15,985 nt of DNA from Cruorifilaria tuberocauda (GCA_013365365.1 JABVXU010000731.1:7501-23485); one strand, 5' to 3'. Shown: positions 1 through 9,910, counted from the stretch's first letter. The notes: generated by a model not told the origin, from the sequence alone. Translations and numbers: made by a program.

Positions 1-485
1 AATGTGAACAGACAGGTATATACCTAATCAGTATATCAGTATATGTTTATGTAATGATATGTATATGAACATTTTCTATGATATCGTTATGTTTTATAGT
101 CATCAAATTCTATTTCTTCCTATATTATCAAAGAAGATAGTGGAGTGATAGGTTGGATGAATGTTCAAAACTTTTATCACAAATTGGTCTTATCAGCGCT
201 TTTTAGTTGTATTATTTTTTTTTGAGCAGTTTTCCTTTTTTATTTTTTCTCTTGATTCATTTCTTCACTTTAATATTTGTTTAAGTGAATAGAAAATTTA
301 AAAAGCTACTTCGTGAATTTTACAAAAATGTTTTCTTTATTAGCTAGTCAAGTGTAAATTTTGCTGTTACACTATTCATTCATTAATTAGGCTTTTAGTA
401 TTATTAGAATTATTTGAAAATAAAAATAGAAACGTTGAGAGTAATTTCATTTTTGGATTTTTCTTTTTTTATTTTTTAAATACAG
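1..485. other. AT-rich upstream sequence, no gene seen
   Basis: I see no convincing exon on either strand. The stretch is AT-rich with T-runs. It ends in a T-rich tract and ACAG at 482-485, just before an ATG at 488. If that ATG is the HLH-30 start, this stretch is promoter or 5' outron for the + strand gene. No core promoter element stands out from the background. Confidence 0.4.
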
Positions 486-509
486 AAATGAAGCAGCAGC
501 GTTTATCAA
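486..509 (+). CDS. hlh-30: Candidate first coding exon of the HLH-30-like gene
   Basis: A long T-rich tract ends in AAATACAG at 485, followed by AA and an ATG at 488. The reading is MKQQRLS plus one extra base, then a donor-like GTAATT at 510. In nematodes an acceptor placed two bases before an ATG is typical of SL1 trans-splicing. The single leftover base (A) fits the two leading bases (CG) of the candidate exon at 2837, giving ACG (Thr) with no stop. The exon is tiny and has no recognisable motif, so the call rests on splice signals and phase only. It could be an unrelated chance match. Confidence 0.35.
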
Positions 510-2786
510 GTAATTTTACGATATAATGATTGATATGATTTAGTGCATGCAATAATGAGACAATCGTTGGTGAAAAAACATGAAATTGAAAATTTAACTA
601 ATAGTTTTGATCTCTGAAATGATGAGTGAAGTGATAAATTATCATTTACTCGAAGGCAGTATTATGTGTTTTTTCTTCTTTCCTTTTTTTCACTTTTTTT
701 TTCTTTTTCCGATTATTTGTGTTACATTGTATAACCAATTTTTTTTTTATTCGTTACTTTGAGCATTTTCAACTTTAAAAAGAATAAGTTTCTTTTCCGT
801 ATTTGTCAAATTTTTATTCCTGAAAATATGATATATTAGTCGTTGACAATATTTAGACAAATTAAACATTACATGAACTCCTGATACATGGCAATACTTT
901 CTATCAATTTTTCAATTGTTACGTTTAACCGAAAATGCTTACCGAATGCAATTAATTAATATTTTCACTTTATTGTTCATCAAGAAGTATTTTTCAAATA
1001 ATTATGATCATTGTTTGTGATAGATATAAAAATAGGAACCGTATTTCTTCATTTGTACTCTATTATCAATACGAATATGATATGTTGATTTTGTTTTTAT
1101 CCTCTATCCTAAATTGAAGTAAAAAGTAAGCATCTCTATACTTTCTAAAGTTATTTATTACATTTGAATAACAACGAAAGATATCATCTTATTTCATTTT
1201 TCGTCATTTTGAAATATTTACCTGTTGTGGATTTTAAATCTTATTCAGCATAAAATGTTGGAGAAATTCTTATCACTATCGTTATCATTATCATCAACTT
1301 ATCGTAGGCTCTCATCGTAGCATTATATTATAAGGGTTGCAATCTCATTAAATAAACAAAAGATACGATAATAATCATTTGGTAAATATGAATATATCAA
1401 ATATTACTATCATTTAATGTTGGACTCTATTTTCCGTTTTAATAATTGTTACGAGTTTTTGATCGAGTTTATAGTTAATACTATTAAGCTCACTCACCTT
1501 CGATCGCTATGTTTTTCAACTGTTCAGATCCTCTGTCTTCACCATTCAAATCGTAACTTTACATCATACTTTTGGATACAGAGTGTATGAAATCTCATGT
1601 TCAGTATAAAATAAATAAAATTTAAATCAAATTGAAATTTGAAATGAGTATGATTATCGAACGATATAAATGCTTGTGACATTTTTCTATTAAAAAAAAA
1701 AAGCACAAAAGGCTACAGGCTAAATAGGTCAAGATCACGGAGGAGGTTATCAAACTGTTCGATTTCATTGTAAAAAATGTTTAAATTTATTTTCAGCATA
1801 TCTATGTGTATGTTTAAATTCTCTATTACTAATAGTTTTATTGTTACAAAAGTATAGCTAACAACTAACTTAAGCAGTGTACGTGTATTTAACGTAATTT
1901 TGTATATAACTTTTTCAGCAAAGTTTTCAGTTATCAGTTATCAGCATTGATTACACCACCGATATTTCAATACACACATATTTACATATAATAACGCATA
2001 AACCTATCATATATGATAATACACGTACGGATAGAGAAAGACATATGCATGATTTAAAGATAGGTACATTTAACAGGAAACAAAATTGCTCATTATCATT
2101 TATTAATTTCCTGTATTGATGCTTATAATAGATGACTGTTATGCTTTACATATACAAATATATATATATAATGTACATGTGTGCTATTTCATGCAACATC
2201 ACTATTGCATGCTACTTCACAAATTTTGTATCAAATTTCAAAATGCAAGCAAAGCGAGAGAAAAAAAAAAGCAAACGCAAAGAAACTTTTCACTATTTCT
2301 CTTTCGAATGTGTATTTTGACGAGTTTAAATATCATTGGAAAAGATGTACCCGAATTTGTCGATTAAAAAAAAATTTTCTTTTTTAGCAAAAATTTTGGT
2401 ACATTTTAAAAAGGACGAAGAAGTTGACGTTCATTCTTCTCGAAATCACTTTTTGGTTTACTTTTCGATATGAAAGTTTTCAATGTACTAAATTTCATTT
2501 CCTCCTCCTTCTTTTCTTCTCTACTTTATTCTTTAGCTACTTTAGCTATTATTAGATAGCTATTTTCAATTCTATCGATTTTTTCTTTTTAAATTATTTC
2601 CTAAAAATTTAAATTTAAAATTAACTTACAAAACAATTTTTATTTTGATGTTACTGCGCTATATGGTGGCTGGCATTCTACGTTTCTATATATTATAACC
2701 TTGTTGTTTTTCTTTTTTTTTTGTTGACGTATGTGTGTATGCGTGTGTGTGTGTGTGTGTGTGTCTGTCTGTCTGTCTGTGCATGT

Positions 2787-2830
<44 letters not shown>

Positions 2831-2836
2831 TGTTAG
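510..2836 (+). other. Putative long first intron
   Basis: No convincing coding segment is seen here on either strand. The small open frames around 2116-2387 are AT-rich and look like chance. A slightly GC-richer patch lies at 1711-1745 and includes AGGTCA directly followed by AGATCA. The GT/GTCT microsatellite sits at the 3' end. Confidence 0.35.
2724..2829. repeat. Compound (GT)n / (GTCT)n microsatellite
   Basis: About 100 bases of alternating purine-pyrimidine GT repeat, interrupted by a block of GTCT units at about 2759-2780 and by a few GTAT and GCAT units. It ends only a few bases before the candidate acceptor at 2835-2836. The open frames through it on both strands (Val-Cys, and Thr-His on the other) are low-complexity artefacts. 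Confidence 0.95.
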
Positions 2837-2949
2837 CGATCGATGATGACTGTTTTGAAGATGATGCCATCATAAGCAACCTGGAAAGACAACAACATTA
2901 TTACAAAGATATTCCTCAACCTTTAATCTCTGATTTTAAGCTCAACTTT
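2837..2949 (+). CDS. hlh-30: Candidate second exon of the HLH-30-like gene (N-terminal region)
   Basis: Immediately after the microsatellite the composition changes to codon-like sequence. The acceptor would be TTGTTAG at 2836 and the donor GTATGA at 2950. The 37 codons read IDDDCFEDDAIISNLERQQ and then HYYKDIPQPLISDFKLNF. The exon ends in phase 0, which fits the phase-0 exon at 6040, and its leading two bases fit the candidate exon ending at 509. The acidic and Gln-rich content would suit the N-terminal region of a MiT/TFE factor, but I do not recognise a conserved block. In the same frame an ATG at 2827 could also act as a start. The next intron would be about 3.1 kb. Confidence 0.42.
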
Positions 2950-2974
2950 GTATGATATTATTTTTGGTGCTTTT

Positions 2975-3155
2975 ACTAGTATTACAAGTATTATTGTTAC
3001 AATAAAACAGCAATTATTGTTTCTGCAACAGTAACTGTTATATGTTAATTGCCTTACAATAACAACTACTACTAATATTACAATTACTACAATAAAATAG
3101 CAATTATTACTACTATAAATGCTACAACAATAATATAAAGTACTACAATAAAACT
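2975..3155. repeat. Degenerate ACT/ATT/ACA trinucleotide repeat tract
   Basis: Imperfect runs of TACTACTA, ACAATA and ATTATT. The segment ACAATAAAA followed by CAGCAATTATT or TAGCAATTATT appears twice, with a third partial copy near 3144. This looks like a decayed trinucleotide repeat. It incidentally contains three AATAAA hexamers. Confidence 0.7.
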
Positions 3156-4359
3156 TAAATATTTTTGAATCTTTCTTTCTTTCATTCTGATCAATTTTCT
3201 TCTATTTTCTAATATATTTGATTTAGATTATTCTATTTAATTTGCTATCAGATTACTTTTTAACAGATACTTTCTATTCATTAACAGTACTGTTATACTT
3301 GTTTAAAGTTGATATGATGTGAAATATCCATCGGTGAGAGACAATTGTCTGTATAATCATTACCAGTTCCTATATATATCGGTTGTGGAAAGAAACGGTA
3401 ATAAAAAACCGGAAAATTATTGTTCTAAGTTAAGATTCAATAAGGGAACAAAAAGAAAATGTAGGAATGGGATATATTAGTCCATATTAACCGGTTTAAG
3501 TAAGATGAAATTGTTGAATTATTCTATTTATTATAATTTTAAAGCAAATTTAAAGTAATGGATCTTTTCCTTTTTGATATTATGAGTCATAGGAAAAGCT
3601 TAATTATTAATTCAGTTAAATAATTAACAATAACAATGAATAAGCAACTGTATATAAGTTACTTGATCATTGGATGATTCAGCGCTTCCAAAATAGTATT
3701 AGCTAATTAAGCTTTTAAAGTATTCCATGCTTAATGTACATTCATTAATGCATTCTATAATTGTTTTCCAGGAAGAAATTATTATATTGTTTATAGTTAT
3801 CAAATTTCATTTATTCGCCATTTAAATATTAGATTTATATCTTTCCAAAAGGACTTTTGAAATGTTGTTTATTATTCTCTATTTCTATTAACATTAACAA
3901 ACATAAATATCGTGAACATATATTTGAACGGTTTGCTTTTTCGGATTTTCTATTGCTTTTTCCGGTTTTTTTTTTCTTTGAAATTACTTCCGATCTTACA
4001 TATTTATACCATATACCAGTGTATGTTTTATTGATCCAATTTCAATAAATTTCCGGAATTTTTAAAAATGTGATTTAAATTCAATTTTTTTATTCTTTTT
4101 TTTCCGATATTTCTTTTCCGGAATATTTTTTTTTATCAAATCGTAACTGTATGTAGTATATTATACAAGAGAGAAATATTACGTTATTTAGTGATAACTA
4201 TTTAATGCTTTTTTTCTATTCTCTCTTTTGTTTCTTACATTTCCTGCTTCTTCATTAGATTGATGAGTTTTGTTGATGCTTTTGCTTCTACACTTTGGAA
4301 AGATGGGGTTTCCTTTTAGTTTCATCCTAAATTTTTATTCCACCTTTTCTTCCTTTTTT

Positions 4360-4526
4360 TTTCTCTCTCTCTTTCTCCCTCTCTCTCTCCCTCTCCCTCT
4401 CTCTCTCCCTCTCTCTCTCTCCCTCTCTCTCTTCCTCTCTCTCTTCCTCTCTCTCTCCCTCTCTCTCTCCCTCTCTCTCTCTCCCTCTCTTTCTCCCTCT
4501 CTCTCTCTCCCTCTCTTCTTTCAAAC
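4360..4526. repeat. Interrupted (CT)n array, roughly CCCTCTCTCTCT units
   Basis: About 165 bases of pure pyrimidine on the + strand, mostly CT with regularly spaced CCC or TTCC interruptions. The other strand is pure purine. All frames stay open, giving Leu-Ser-Pro runs on + and Arg-Glu-Gly runs on -. These reading frames are artefacts of the repeat. Confidence 0.95.
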
Positions 4527-4860
4527 GTTTACAATTCTCTCTTCATTTTACTCCCTTCTCTTTCATTCAAACAAAATGAAACAAAAACAACAATAGATCT
4601 TCCCAATAGGTTGTTGAAATCATAAATTTCTCTTGCACTCTCCTTAATAATTTCCACTCTTTTATGTGTTAAATTTTATTAATTAAGGTAATTAATTAAT
4701 TAATCAATTACTTTATCCTACATATCTTAATTTTATTGAAAAAAAAGACGAAGAAATAAATTATTAGTATAGTTGAATGAATTAGCTGATTATATATGAA
4801 ATGTTTCTTTTCATTCATTATGTTAAAAAGCGATGAAATAATAAAATGCTATTAATTATT

Positions 4861-4938
4861 TAATCAACTAGCTAGCAGTTATTATCACCATCACCATCAT
4901 CATCATCATCTAATCAGCTAGCTAGCAATTATTATCAT
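4861..4938. repeat. 50-base spaced direct duplication flanking a CAT repeat
   Basis: TAATCAACTAGCTAGCAGTT at 4861 recurs as TAATCAGCTAGCTAGCAATT at 4911, and both run on into ATTATCA. The two copies differ at two bases in this stretch and are separated by (CAT)n. It looks like a tandem duplication of a 50-base unit inside the intron. Confidence 0.8.
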
Positions 4939-6039
4939 CATCTCTCAGGACTTCATCCATATACGACAAATATATTCGTGTTACCGAATGATGTGACATC
5001 AACCGCAAACTAAAAATAAAAATGTATAATCTATTGAAATCAATATATTTGCGTATATGAAATGTTATATTGCTTATATTCTTATACATATATATTTATA
5101 TAAATTACTTTTACATCATTTCTTCTACTTTATGTTACAACTGTTTCAGTACCGCAACCACTGTTACTGCCATTGAAGTATTATTGCTAGCAAATATTTT
5201 TACTTCTATTTTGCCTACTAATTTATATCTTTATAATTTACCACGTTAGCTAATTGGTTAATAATTCTCGAATATATCTTATTTGCATACCTATTTTAAT
5301 CATTTCAGGCTTCATCTTTGCAATTGCAAGAATTCCCATTTCTTTATCTTTCTATCTTTCTTTTTTTTTCTCCATCACAATCTTGCTTTTAATTTCTTTA
5401 TTGCTTTCACCTTTGTCCTTATATCTTATAACAATTTCCTCTCTTTTCCACTTAATATTTGAATAATTACTCTCTTCTATTGATGTTTCTAGTCGACACC
5501 AATCTTAAAGTTATGTGAAAAATGTAAACATTAGACTGGTTTTTACGAAAGTGTTAATTCAATTCTTTTTTTTCACATTTTTTTACTTATACAATTTTCT
5601 TTCCTTTCCTTTTTTTTTCTTTTCGTGATGAATCATGCATATTTTAATCATGTATTAGTGCGTAAATATATAGGTTTACTCGTACGTGAAAACGTATTTT
5701 TTTCTCCTATAAGAAATATTTCTATAATTGAGCAAAAATGTGAACAGCAATAATTTGAGATATTGATATGTAAATTTTTTTTATTCACAGAAGATGGGAA
5801 TCTTAGTATTGTTTGATAGAAGTAGTAATCGATTGATATTAACAATTTTTTCACTAATCAATTTCTCTCTAGAAATTATCTACGTATACTTAATTTCTTA
5901 TATCATTTAAGGATTGGATTCACTAATTAGCTTGATAATTAATTATAAATTATATGAGAATGCGATTAACGTTGCGCGTAATATATATGATGTTTTAGAT
6001 TTGTCATACATCTGGAAATGTTCTTTTTTTTCTTTTAAG

Positions 6040-8616
6040 CTGGATGATTACATAACTGATAAAATTTTATCACTAGAAGACGATCAAATGGCGCTACGAG
6101 AACTGGGCGCTACCAAAGCACAGGCGGTTGGTTTTATAGATTCCGGATAGGGGAAAAATTGTTTTATTGTATATGATCGAAATCGTAAAAGTAACTTTCA
6201 TAATTTCCAAATTACTAATAGGTTGAATTTTGTGAGTTTTATCATTTTCCACTTTTTTTCAGTTCAAGTGATAGTGATAGTTTGCAATTATGCATATAAT
6301 TGAATTCATTTGCAGCTTCCAGTAACGTATGGTTGCACCGATGGCTTAACAACAGTGACGTCGACGTTACGTGGTACGACAGTCTCAAAAGGTCGATTAA
6401 TTCCTGGTGCAAATAATTCATGTAAATTTTATATTACAGATTTTCTTTAAACTTATTTCAAATGCTGTATTTCTCGGTAGCGGTCTGTGATCTAGTACAT
6501 TCCTGTTCTTTTTAAAAGATAATGAACGAAAGGTAATCATCAGTTTTAGTTGATTCGGGTCAAAGCATATCGCCTATAAGCTCGATATCAATTTCTGGCT
6601 CAAATTGTCGACAAATAGTATCATCAAGTGCTCCGGCTAGTAGTTTGGACATGGAAGCACTAGTACGGAATGTTAGTCAAGATATTGGCAGTGATCAAGA
6701 TTTCTATCGTGAAAGGAGGAAAAAGGATATACATAATATGAGTGAGTTTATTATATCACTAAATGTACACTCCACATTTGAGAGGATTAGAAATACGGAA
6801 ATATGGTTGTGATTTATTTACGAAAAACTTTTCAGTTATTTTTTTTTTTCGATTGAAGATGTAAAAATCTCACTGTGTTGAACTCATTATTCATTTTCAG
6901 CATTTAAAAGTAGATGGAGTATGTTTCTTATAAACTGAACAAATGTTTCGCTCATATAAACTTTTCAGTTACTTTTTTTCGTTTATATTGTAATTTAAAT
7001 AGTTTTATAAACGCTTACTGTTACAGTTGAGCGAAGAAGGCGTTACAATATCAATGATCGTATAAAGGAATTGGGACTTATGCTTCCCAAGAGTTCATCG
7101 GAGTAAGTGTTTCGAAATTTACAGAAGTTTGCTTTGCAAGTTGTACAACCAGTTTTTTTTTTCCCAGTACAATATTCTACTGTAATTTTTGGTTATATTT
7201 TAGAGAACTGAAGCTTAATAAAGGGACTATATTAAAAGCTTCATGTGATTATATCCGGCAGCTACAAAAAGATCGTGAATTGATGTTGCGACAGCAGCAA
7301 TACCAAGCAAGGCTGGAACAAGCAGCACGAATGTATGCTGATCGAGTTAAAGTTAGTAAATTTCATTGGTTTAATTAATTTTATTTAATATGCTTATTTA
7401 TATTTGACAAATTTTTATGAAGAAGCTTTGGACAACTACCAGAATTCCAAACTACTGCTTCATTTATATATCGAGAAAAATGCCTGTTGAAAAGATTTTA
7501 CCGGTTTCTGAAAATTAGTAAAACAATTATATTACAAATTATAAGAGTTTATTGCGATTACACTTTGCAATTAAAAAAAATATGAACAGTATGATTGACC
7601 GTTCTCTTGTTCATGTCTTCATGATTGTAAAATTTGTGTAAATTACAGGAGCTTGAAAATCATTTGCAAAAAAATGGCATTGCTATACCACCAGCTTCGG
7701 TAAGTTTGCCACCGATACCTTTATCATCATTTTCCAACGATGAACGATCGATAAAACAAGAACCGTTCGATGAAATTCCTCCTTCACCTTCTCATACGAC
7801 ATCCAATTGTATTGTTCGTTTTTTTTTTCCTTTTTTAAAATTAGGAGTAATATCTTGAATAGCTTAGATAGATTTATGTATAAAAGTATTTCATATGCGA
7901 GTCATTGAACTTATATTATATGATAGCTCGGAAGGTTGTGAACAAAACAAGAAAATGAAATGAATTAATGCATTTTCATTACAACCTGATTTTCTCTTTC
8001 AGAATTCAACTGGATTTGTATCACAGTTAACTGATACAGCAACTTCAGTTTCAATCAATGGTCCAGTATCCAATCTGAATAGTCGTCGAGACGGTGGTTC
8101 ATTTTTGAGGTGTGTGTTTTTAGGTGAATGATCGATAACTAATATCACTGAACTGGCATATTTCATATTGATAGTAGTAGTTTCAGTGCAACAGATAATC
8201 CGTTTTCAACAAACACCTTTGCTCAATCAAATACATCGTCGTTAAATTCACAACAGCAAGGATTTCCGGATCTTATCATGGATGATTTGAATGCAATGCG
8301 TTCCATTTTACAGGTTTTGTGTTTTCATGTTATTTGATTTTGATCTAATTTTTAATTTCTTCCTTTCTTCATGAAATATTTACTATACTCGTGTATTTCA
8401 CTGTTTCGCTTTTTGATCTAGTTTATTAAAATGGCTTTATAGGATGATCCGATGATATCAGCAGCTGGAACTGGTCCATCACCATCAACCAATTTGAATA
8501 ATCAACTGTCACCAGATATACTATGGGATCATGCCAACTTTTCACCGGATAGTCAACACAATCAAACCACTGCAGCTAATACTTATCACGAACAAGCTAA
8601 TATGGATTTTACATGA
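6040..8616 (+). CDS. hlh-30: MiT/TFE bHLH-leucine-zipper transcription factor (HLH-30/TFEB/MITF ortholog)
   Basis: Exons: 6040-6126, 6316-6421, 6550-6741, 7027-7102, 7204-7351, 7649-7813, 8003-8109, 8187-8313 and 8443-8616 (stop TGA). All phases agree, giving 393 residues, and further N-terminal residues are likely upstream. Residues 1-14, [14 protein letters not shown], match the acidic activation segment of MITF/TFEB. Residues 118-133 are the basic region ([17 protein letters not shown]), with the His and Glu-Arg that read E-boxes. [10 protein letters not shown] and [10 protein letters not shown] mark the helix-loop-helix. The zipper runs over 183-223 and has the same length as in MITF, as far as I recall its sequence. 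IKQE at 238-241 matches the second SUMO site of [12 protein letters not shown] and DDPMIS echo the conserved C-terminal tail. In animals this family dimerises on CLEAR/E-box DNA in the nucleus and drives lysosome, autophagy, lipid and stress genes. The 5' limit is the weak part: acceptor TTTTAAG at 6039. Confidence 0.93.
6700..7351 (+). other. hlh-30: bHLH-zipper coding segment (three exons)
   Basis: The DNA-binding and dimerisation domain is split by two introns. The exon ending at 6741 carries the basic region up to HNM. The exon 7027-7102 carries [17 protein letters not shown]. The exon 7204-7351 carries loop, helix 2 and most of the zipper, and the last heptads continue from 7649. The first intron lies exactly between H-N-M and I-E-R, within the recognition helix. 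The loop [12 protein letters not shown] is close in length to MITF. Gene identity is certain here to the family level. Confidence 0.93.
6901..6918 (+). CDS. hlh-30: Candidate 18-base alternative microexon in the basic region
   Basis: Inside the 6742-7026 intron, a consensus acceptor TCATTTTCAG ends at 6900 and a good donor GTATGT starts at 6919. The 18 bases between keep frame with both neighbours (A+CA and A+TT) and would insert Thr-Phe-Lys-Ser-Arg-Trp between HNM and IERRRR. The flanking introns would be 159 and 108 bases. Two other TTTTCAG motifs occur in the same intron, so a decoy is possible. No expression evidence is available here. Confidence 0.3.
7700..7813 (+). promoter_or_regulatory. 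hlh-30: Alternative 5' splice-site extension carrying an IKQE SUMO site
   Basis: The exon starting at 7649 has a consensus donor GTAAGT at 7700 and a weaker donor GTTCGT at 7814. Both leave phase 0 and both join the exon at 8003 without a stop. The sequence between them reads as good coding sequence, including [13 protein letters not shown] at about 7751-7789. I used the long form in the main model because of that conserved motif. Confidence 0.6.
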
Positions 8617-9636
8617 ATGTCTGCCATGTTTGATTATTTTCTAACGATCGCGAAGTTTTAGATGCTGCTGTGGTTGCTTGATTTTATCTTCTTCAAATAA
8701 TTTCATTTCGTCAGTATATTTTTCATTTCATATATGCTACTCCCTTTTCTTTTGTTTGTACATATATGCGGGTACGTATATCTGCATATTTTGGAAAGAC
8801 CAGAAATGTTTTTTTTTTTTTCTAGCTGTTAATTCTTTTTTTTTTTCAATTTTGTACAGGGTACATATACGGGATTTTGCTATGCGGGACTGCAGAAATG
8901 CTTGAGAACGAAAATAGAGTAAGAAATAATTTTTTTTTTCCAATAAGTTTTGATATAACATTTCTGGATTTTATTAAAAACGATGATCCCGCATTGTAAA
9001 AACATTAGCCCCGGAATCGATATTTTTCAGGAATTTCATTCATGTTGTGTGTTGTCGGGTTTTTCTTTCTTCTTTTCAGGAATTTTTATCAATTTTTAAT
9101 TTAGTTTTTGTTATTATTTTTTTTATAAATTTTCTTTCCGCCATATTTTTTTTCCGATGAGTTTGTACTGTTATGGGTTTAGAAATTTTTACACTTACAA
9201 GCGATATTGCAGCGTCGGATCAACAAACTGAATTAATTTTTCACTTATTGAGTTTTAAACTTTTGAAAAATTCTATCTTTATTTGATAATTTCAGGTTTT
9301 AAAGTTTAAATAGTGCTCTTTCATAACAGAATCAAATTGAGTCGTAACAACTTTTTACCTTCCATTTTGCATATACCATAATATAGGAATATTTTTGCCA
9401 TTATTTAGTCTTATTATATATATTTCATAAAAATTCATTATTATGAACTGTGGAAAGTTTTTTTTTATTCAATTTTGATGAAAGATTTTGTAGATTTTTC
9501 TGTGCCGGCCGTACAAACAATGCCTTTTTGTCGTGTACTATTTTTTTGCAAATTGAATTCCTCGTAATTTGTATAATTTTTTTTCCGTTAATTTTTTTTG
9601 GTCTGTAAATATACGTGAATGGATTTTTCGCCCTCG

Positions 9637-9674
<38 letters not shown>

Positions 9675-9678
9675 ATCT
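9637..9678. repeat. (CT)n microsatellite
   Basis: About 40 bases of CT with one TTT and one A interruption, in the shared 3' flank. The open frames across it (Leu-Ser on +, Glu-Arg on -) are artefacts. Confidence 0.93.
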
Positions 9679-9855
9679 CGATGAATCTGATACTAAAAAT
9701 GCGGGATATGAGATTTTCTTTTATACAATCAATCACATAAGAAAAAGCATGGAAGAGCTGTAAGAAATGAGAATTTGGGAATTTTTTACGATCACTACCG
9801 AGTTGATGATAATGATTAATATTAGAAAAAGGAAAAGATTTAGAAGTTTCGATGG

Positions 9856-9861
9856 AATAAA
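9856..9861 (+). terminator. Possible poly(A) signal of the HLH-30-like gene
   Basis: A canonical AATAAA lies 1.24 kb after the + strand stop codon and 50 bases before the convergent stop codon. Use of this site would give a long 3' UTR. A nearer variant ATTAAA is at 8973. Hexamers like this are common by chance in such AT-rich DNA. Confidence 0.25.
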
Positions 9862-9910
9862 ATATGCAATCAAGAATAGATACTAATTTTTTTTTTTTTA
9901 TAATTAAATT

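Larger units (their letters stand above)
2950..6039 (+). other. Putative long second intron with several simple repeats
   Basis: About 3.1 kb of AT-rich sequence with no exon I can defend. It holds the degenerate trinucleotide tract at 2975-3155, the CT array at 4360-4526, the 50-base duplication at 4861-4938 and scattered TTTCAG motifs, for example at 5145 and 5309. Short open stretches after some of these, such as 4949-5010 and 5148-5180, do not combine with neighbours in phase. I do not annotate them. Confidence 0.4.
8617..9910. other. 3' flanking region between convergent genes
   Basis: No coding exon is seen on either strand. The region holds the 3' UTRs of both genes, many T-runs and a CT microsatellite. 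For the + gene, possible poly(A) signals are ATTAAA at 8973-8978 and AATAAA at 9856-9861. For the - gene, AATAAA on the - strand appears at 9469-9464 and 9283-9278. The transcripts could overlap in antisense if the distal signals are used. Confidence 0.6.

Noticed and set aside
2640..2955. Open frames through the GT repeat on both strands (Val-Cys and Thr-His runs)
   Set aside because: They are the translation of a dinucleotide microsatellite. Only the part after 2836 on + has coding-like composition and is kept as a candidate exon.
4270..4596. Long Leu-Ser-Pro open frame on + and Arg-Glu frame on -
   Set aside because: Both are produced by the CT array, which lacks stop codons in any frame. 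There is no coding signal outside the repeat.
4949..5010. Possible exon after CTCTCAG (reading LHPYTTNIFVLPNDVTS)
   Set aside because: Its frame needs two leading bases, which does not fit the phase-0 end of the 2837-2949 candidate, and no good donor precedes the stop.
5148..5181. Possible small exon after CTGTTTCAG (reading PQPLLLPL)
   Set aside because: The phase fits neither neighbouring exon and no family match is evident.
5254..5466. Hydrophobic 70-residue frame that looks like a membrane protein
   Set aside because: T-rich sequence gives Phe, Leu, Ile and Ser by composition. No homology pattern is seen and it sits inside a putative intron.
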